NCBI GenBank assembly: GCA_963800975.1
Contig: CAWDDB010000013.1
Coordinates: 124,001 to 188,000, forward strand
Length of the DNA: 64,000 nucleotides
Source of the DNA: JALYGY01 sp963800975
Lineage (GTDB): Bacteria; Actinomycetota; Rubrobacteria; Rubrobacterales; Rubrobacteraceae
Reading direction: 5' to 3'
The notes under the pieces are model-generated. The model was not told the origin of the DNA, searched no databases, and saw nothing but the letters and a program-made list of their open reading frames with translations. Below are positions 61,819 to 64,000 of the stretch, piece after piece. The translations under genes and the position numbers were made by a program. Position 1 is the stretch's first letter; every line of letters begins with the position of its first letter.

Positions 61819-63474
61819 CTAGCTGCGGTCCGGCCCGCGCTCCTGGGGATCCTCTCCCGTCATCTGCTGTGGCGCGGTGGCCTCGCCGGGTTGGCGGGAC
61901 ATCGCCCTGCCGGGCTCCGGCGCTCCTCTCGCGTCCGGTTCCAGACTAGGCTCTTCGCGCAGCGACTTCATGATGGAGAAACAAAGCCCGATCAGGATGA
62001 CTACGAACGGCGCGGCCGACGCGATCGCCACCGATTGCAGGGCGGTTATCGCGGCGTCGACCGAGCCCTGGATCTTACCGGCCAGCAAGCAGATCGCTGC
62101 GGCCGCACCCGTGAAGACGCCCCAGACGATGACGGTCCAAGCCTTTGGGTGTAGGTGACCCCTGGAAGAGAGCATACCCATCACCATCGAGGCCGCGTCG
62201 GCCCCGCTGACGAAGAACAGCGCGACCAGGATAACCGCTATGCCGGCCATCAACGGGAAGAGCGGGTACTGCTCTAGGACGGCGAACAGCGCCGCCGGCT
62301 GGCTCTCGGCCACGGCGTCCGCGATGTTCGCCGTACCCGAAAGCTGCAGGTCTATGGCAGCGCCGCCGAGGACGGCGAACCAAACGAAGCTGACCACGCT
62401 CGGGGCCAGAATCACGCCGAAGACGAACTCGCGGATGGTGCGTCCCCTGGAGATGCGGGCGATGAAGGTGCCGACGAACGGCGCCCAGCTTATCCACCAC
62501 GCCCAGTAGAACACGGTCCAGCCGGAGACGAACTCGCTGTCGCTGAAGGCGCCCGAGCGGAAGCTCATCGGGATCAGGTTGGCCAGGTAGCCGCCGGTCG
62601 ACTCGACGAGGGTGTTGAGTATGAACACCGTGGGTCCAAGCAGGAATACGAACAGAAGCAGGAACACGAACAAAACCATGTTGGTGTTGGCGATCCACTG
62701 GATACCGCGGTGCACCCCGCTGATCGCCGACAAGATGAAGGCCGCTGTGAGGATGGCGATGACCACGATCGCGATCCCGACCGCATCCCGACCGCCGACC
62801 CCGAACAACACGTCCAGCCCCTCGTTGATCTGCAGGGCGCCGAGCCCGAGCGAGGTGGCGGAGCCGAAAAGGGTGGCGAAGATCGCCAGGATGTCTATGG
62901 ACTTGCCGATCGGACCATATACCCTGTCGCCCAGAAGTGGGTAGAACGCCGAGCTGATCAGGTTGGGCATTCCCTTGCGGAAGGTGAAGTACGCGAGGGC
63001 CAGACCCATGATCGCGTAGATCGCCCACGGGTGAAAAGCCCAGTGGAAGTAGGTGTACTCCATCGCAACCTGGGCTCCGGCCCTCGTGTTGGGTTCGGCC
63101 ACACCGTTTGGGGGAGCGCCCATGTGGGTCATGGGCTCGGCCACACCGAAGAACATCAAGCCTATCCCCATCCCGGCGCTGAACATCATCGCTACCCACG
63201 AGACGGTGCTGAACTCCGGCTGCTCGTCCTGCCCGCCAAGTCTGACCTTGCCGTACCGGGAGAAAGCCAGGTAGATCGAGAACGCCAGGAAGCCGAAGGA
63301 CGCTACGATGAACATCCAGCCGAAGTTGGGAACGAGAAAGCTCCACAAGACCGCGTCGAAGACGGCGGCAAGGCTGTCCGTGAAGAATATCCCCCATGCC
63401 ACGAATACCGCCGAAATGCCAGCAGCCACCCAGAATACAGTTGGATCTAACCCCGGACTGTCTTGCCTCTGCAT
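61819..63474 (-). CDS. BCCT family betaine/choline/carnitine transporter
   Basis: The 551-residue transporter has about 12 membrane segments. SAGMGIGLMFFGVAEPMTHM is the substrate and sodium region, YFHWAFHPWAIYAIMGLAL follows, and FYWAWWISWAPFVGTFIARI then SRGRTIREF is the family signature with the aromatic box tryptophans. A polar tail of 50 residues may serve osmosensing. It should take up glycine betaine or a like compound. A flavoprotein starting divergently nearby may degrade it. AAGGAG precedes the ATG. Confidence 0.93.
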   Translation of the reverse strand: MQRQDSPGLDPTVFWVAAGISAVFVAWGIFFTDSLAAVFDAVLWSFLVPNFGWMFIVASFGFLAFSIYLAFSRYGKVRLGGQDEQPEFSTVSWVAMMFSAGMGIGLMFFGVAEPMTHMGAPPNGVAEPNTRAGAQVAMEYTYFHWAFHPWAIYAIMGLALAYFTFRKGMPNLISSAFYPLLGDRVYGPIGKSIDILAIFATLFGSATSLGLGALQINEGLDVLFGVGGRDAVGIAIVVIAILTAAFILSAISGVHRGIQWIANTNMVLFVFLLLFVFLLGPTVFILNTLVESTGGYLANLIPMSFRSGAFSDSEFVSGWTVFYWAWWISWAPFVGTFIARISRGRTIREFVFGVILAPSVVSFVWFAVLGGAAIDLQLSGTANIADAVAESQPAALFAVLEQYPLFPLMAGIAVILVALFFVSGADAASMVMGMLSSRGHLHPKAWTVIVWGVFTGAAAAICLLAGKIQGSVDAAITALQSVAIASAAPFVVILIGLCFSIMKSLREEPSLEPDARGAPEPGRAMSRQPGEATAPQQMTGEDPQERGPDRS

Positions 63475-63875
63475 CTAGCTATTCTCCTTCCCGCTCCCGC
63501 TTCCGGATGATCAAATCCCCATACTACATGCGTCCGGAAGTAATGCGAATATCGTACCGAATAGCGCAACACGTTTCAACTCCGGGCGACCTCTCTTGGC
63601 GGGTCCGACGCCACGGTCCGAGCCCGAACGGTACCGGGTAGCGCCGCGACGCGGGGCACGTCGAGCCGGCCTCGGATCCGGGCCCTCCCGTCCAACACGA
63701 GCAAGCTCTTGACTCGTATGGGAGCGTGTGTTAGTAGTTCCGTATACAGAACGTCGTTGCGTTATACGCAACGACGCGGGGACGAGATTCCACTGGCAGA
63801 AGAGGACGGCGGGTTCCCGCCGGAACGGGGTGGGTTCTCTCTTGGCCGTGTGTAGCGTGTAGAGGGCTAGCTTTT
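63475..63875. other. Divergent control region of the BCCT and flavoprotein genes
   Basis: About 400 bases without a supported gene lie between two divergent starts. The only clear structure is the pair of palindromes at 63737-63776. Confidence 0.45.
63737..63776. promoter_or_regulatory. Two overlapping palindromic operators
   Basis: GTTC (63737-63740) and GAAC (63749-63752) flank CGTATACA, a pattern like IclR-family operators. Next to it, CGTCGTTGCGT (63752-63762) and ACGCAACGACG (63766-63776) are perfect 11-base arms around TAT. They lie 100-140 bases before the flavoprotein start and are its likely operators. Confidence 0.55.
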
Positions 63876-64000
63876 ATGGATGGCAGGGCAAGCGTGGTGG
63901 TCGTCGGGGCCGGCATCGTTGGCTGCGGCGCGGCGGAGCACCTGACGAGGCTTGGCTGGCGGGGTGTGGTGGTCCTGGATCAGGGGCCCCTCTTCGAGGC
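63876..64000 (+). CDS. FAD-dependent oxidoreductase (N-terminal part only)
   Basis: Forty-one codons are visible before the window ends. ASVVVVGAGIVGCGAAEHLT is the Rossmann FAD motif GxGxxG, and VVVLDQGPLFE ends the second strand with the acidic ribose-binding residue. This start is typical of the dimethylglycine/sarcosine dehydrogenase family. Being divergent from a betaine-type transporter supports a role in betaine breakdown, but that is inference. Confidence 0.7.
   Translation, partial: MDGRASVVVVGAGIVGCGAAEHLTRLGWRGVVVLDQGPLFE

Overview
The window looks like chromosome of a GC-rich actinomycete. The gene style (large NAD-glutamate dehydrogenase, many GTG/TTG starts, strong AGGAGG-type ribosome binding sites, actinobacterial acyl-CoA carboxylase with an epsilon subunit) suggests a Rubrobacter-like organism; this is inferred from recognised families and not checked by any search. 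Both edges cut genes: an NAD-glutamate dehydrogenase on the left (minus strand) and an FAD-dependent oxidoreductase on the right.

Left part (1-30 kb) is mostly core metabolism. It holds NAD-glutamate dehydrogenase, a YbdK-type glutamate-cysteine ligase, an acyl-CoA dehydrogenase and a membrane glycosyltransferase. A patch of small stress or accessory genes follows (OsmC, a MOSC fusion, two SnoaL-like proteins). After that come a methylmalonyl-CoA mutase large subunit, a complete E1-alpha/E1-beta/E2 2-oxoacid dehydrogenase operon, an M20 peptidase/SDR pair, a complete four-gene ECF transporter, and a propionyl-CoA carboxylase operon (beta, epsilon, alpha). Together these can carry branched-chain 2-oxoacids through acyl-CoA and propionyl-CoA to methylmalonyl-CoA and succinyl-CoA. 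E3 and the B12-binding mutase subunit are not here.

The middle (30.1-45.6 kb) is a genomic island. An intact tRNA-Ile(GAT) stands at its left end, and an exact 48-bp copy of the tRNA 3' part stands at 45511-45558. Tails of tyrosine-integrase genes abut both copies, and no complete integrase is left. The island carries a MalT-type LuxR regulator (LAL) and three copies of a promoter module. Each module has an ATCCCC...GGGGAT dyad exactly 23 bases before a -10-like box and 67-75 bases before a start codon. These modules look like the regulator's own regulon. Their target genes are a truncated DUF4440-like gene, a chimeric hydrolase whose first 34 residues are copied from the neighbouring DrrA-like ABC ATPase, and a small protein with a premature stop. 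The island also carries a DrrAB-type exporter, an M28 peptidase interrupted at a C7 run, a ParB-like gene and a divergent TetR/SDR pair.

The right part (46-64 kb) has a DedA / lysyl-PG-synthase-like membrane protein fused to PlsC, a Yip1 protein, RidA, two alpha/beta hydrolases, a second TetR/SDR pair, an MHS-family and an Fsr-type MFS transporter, D-cysteine desulfhydrase, an RCK-channel-RCK potassium channel, Hsp20, a BCCT (betaine-type) transporter and the start of a flavoprotein. Decayed gene pieces (DHFR-like, ECF41 sigma C-domain) are scattered here.

A second intergenic repeat family of about 40 bases (TCCGAGAAC, 24-30 bases, GGTGAATAG) recurs eight times at 7.3-11 kb and 50.5-52.7 kb, mostly just after the stop codons of small accessory genes.
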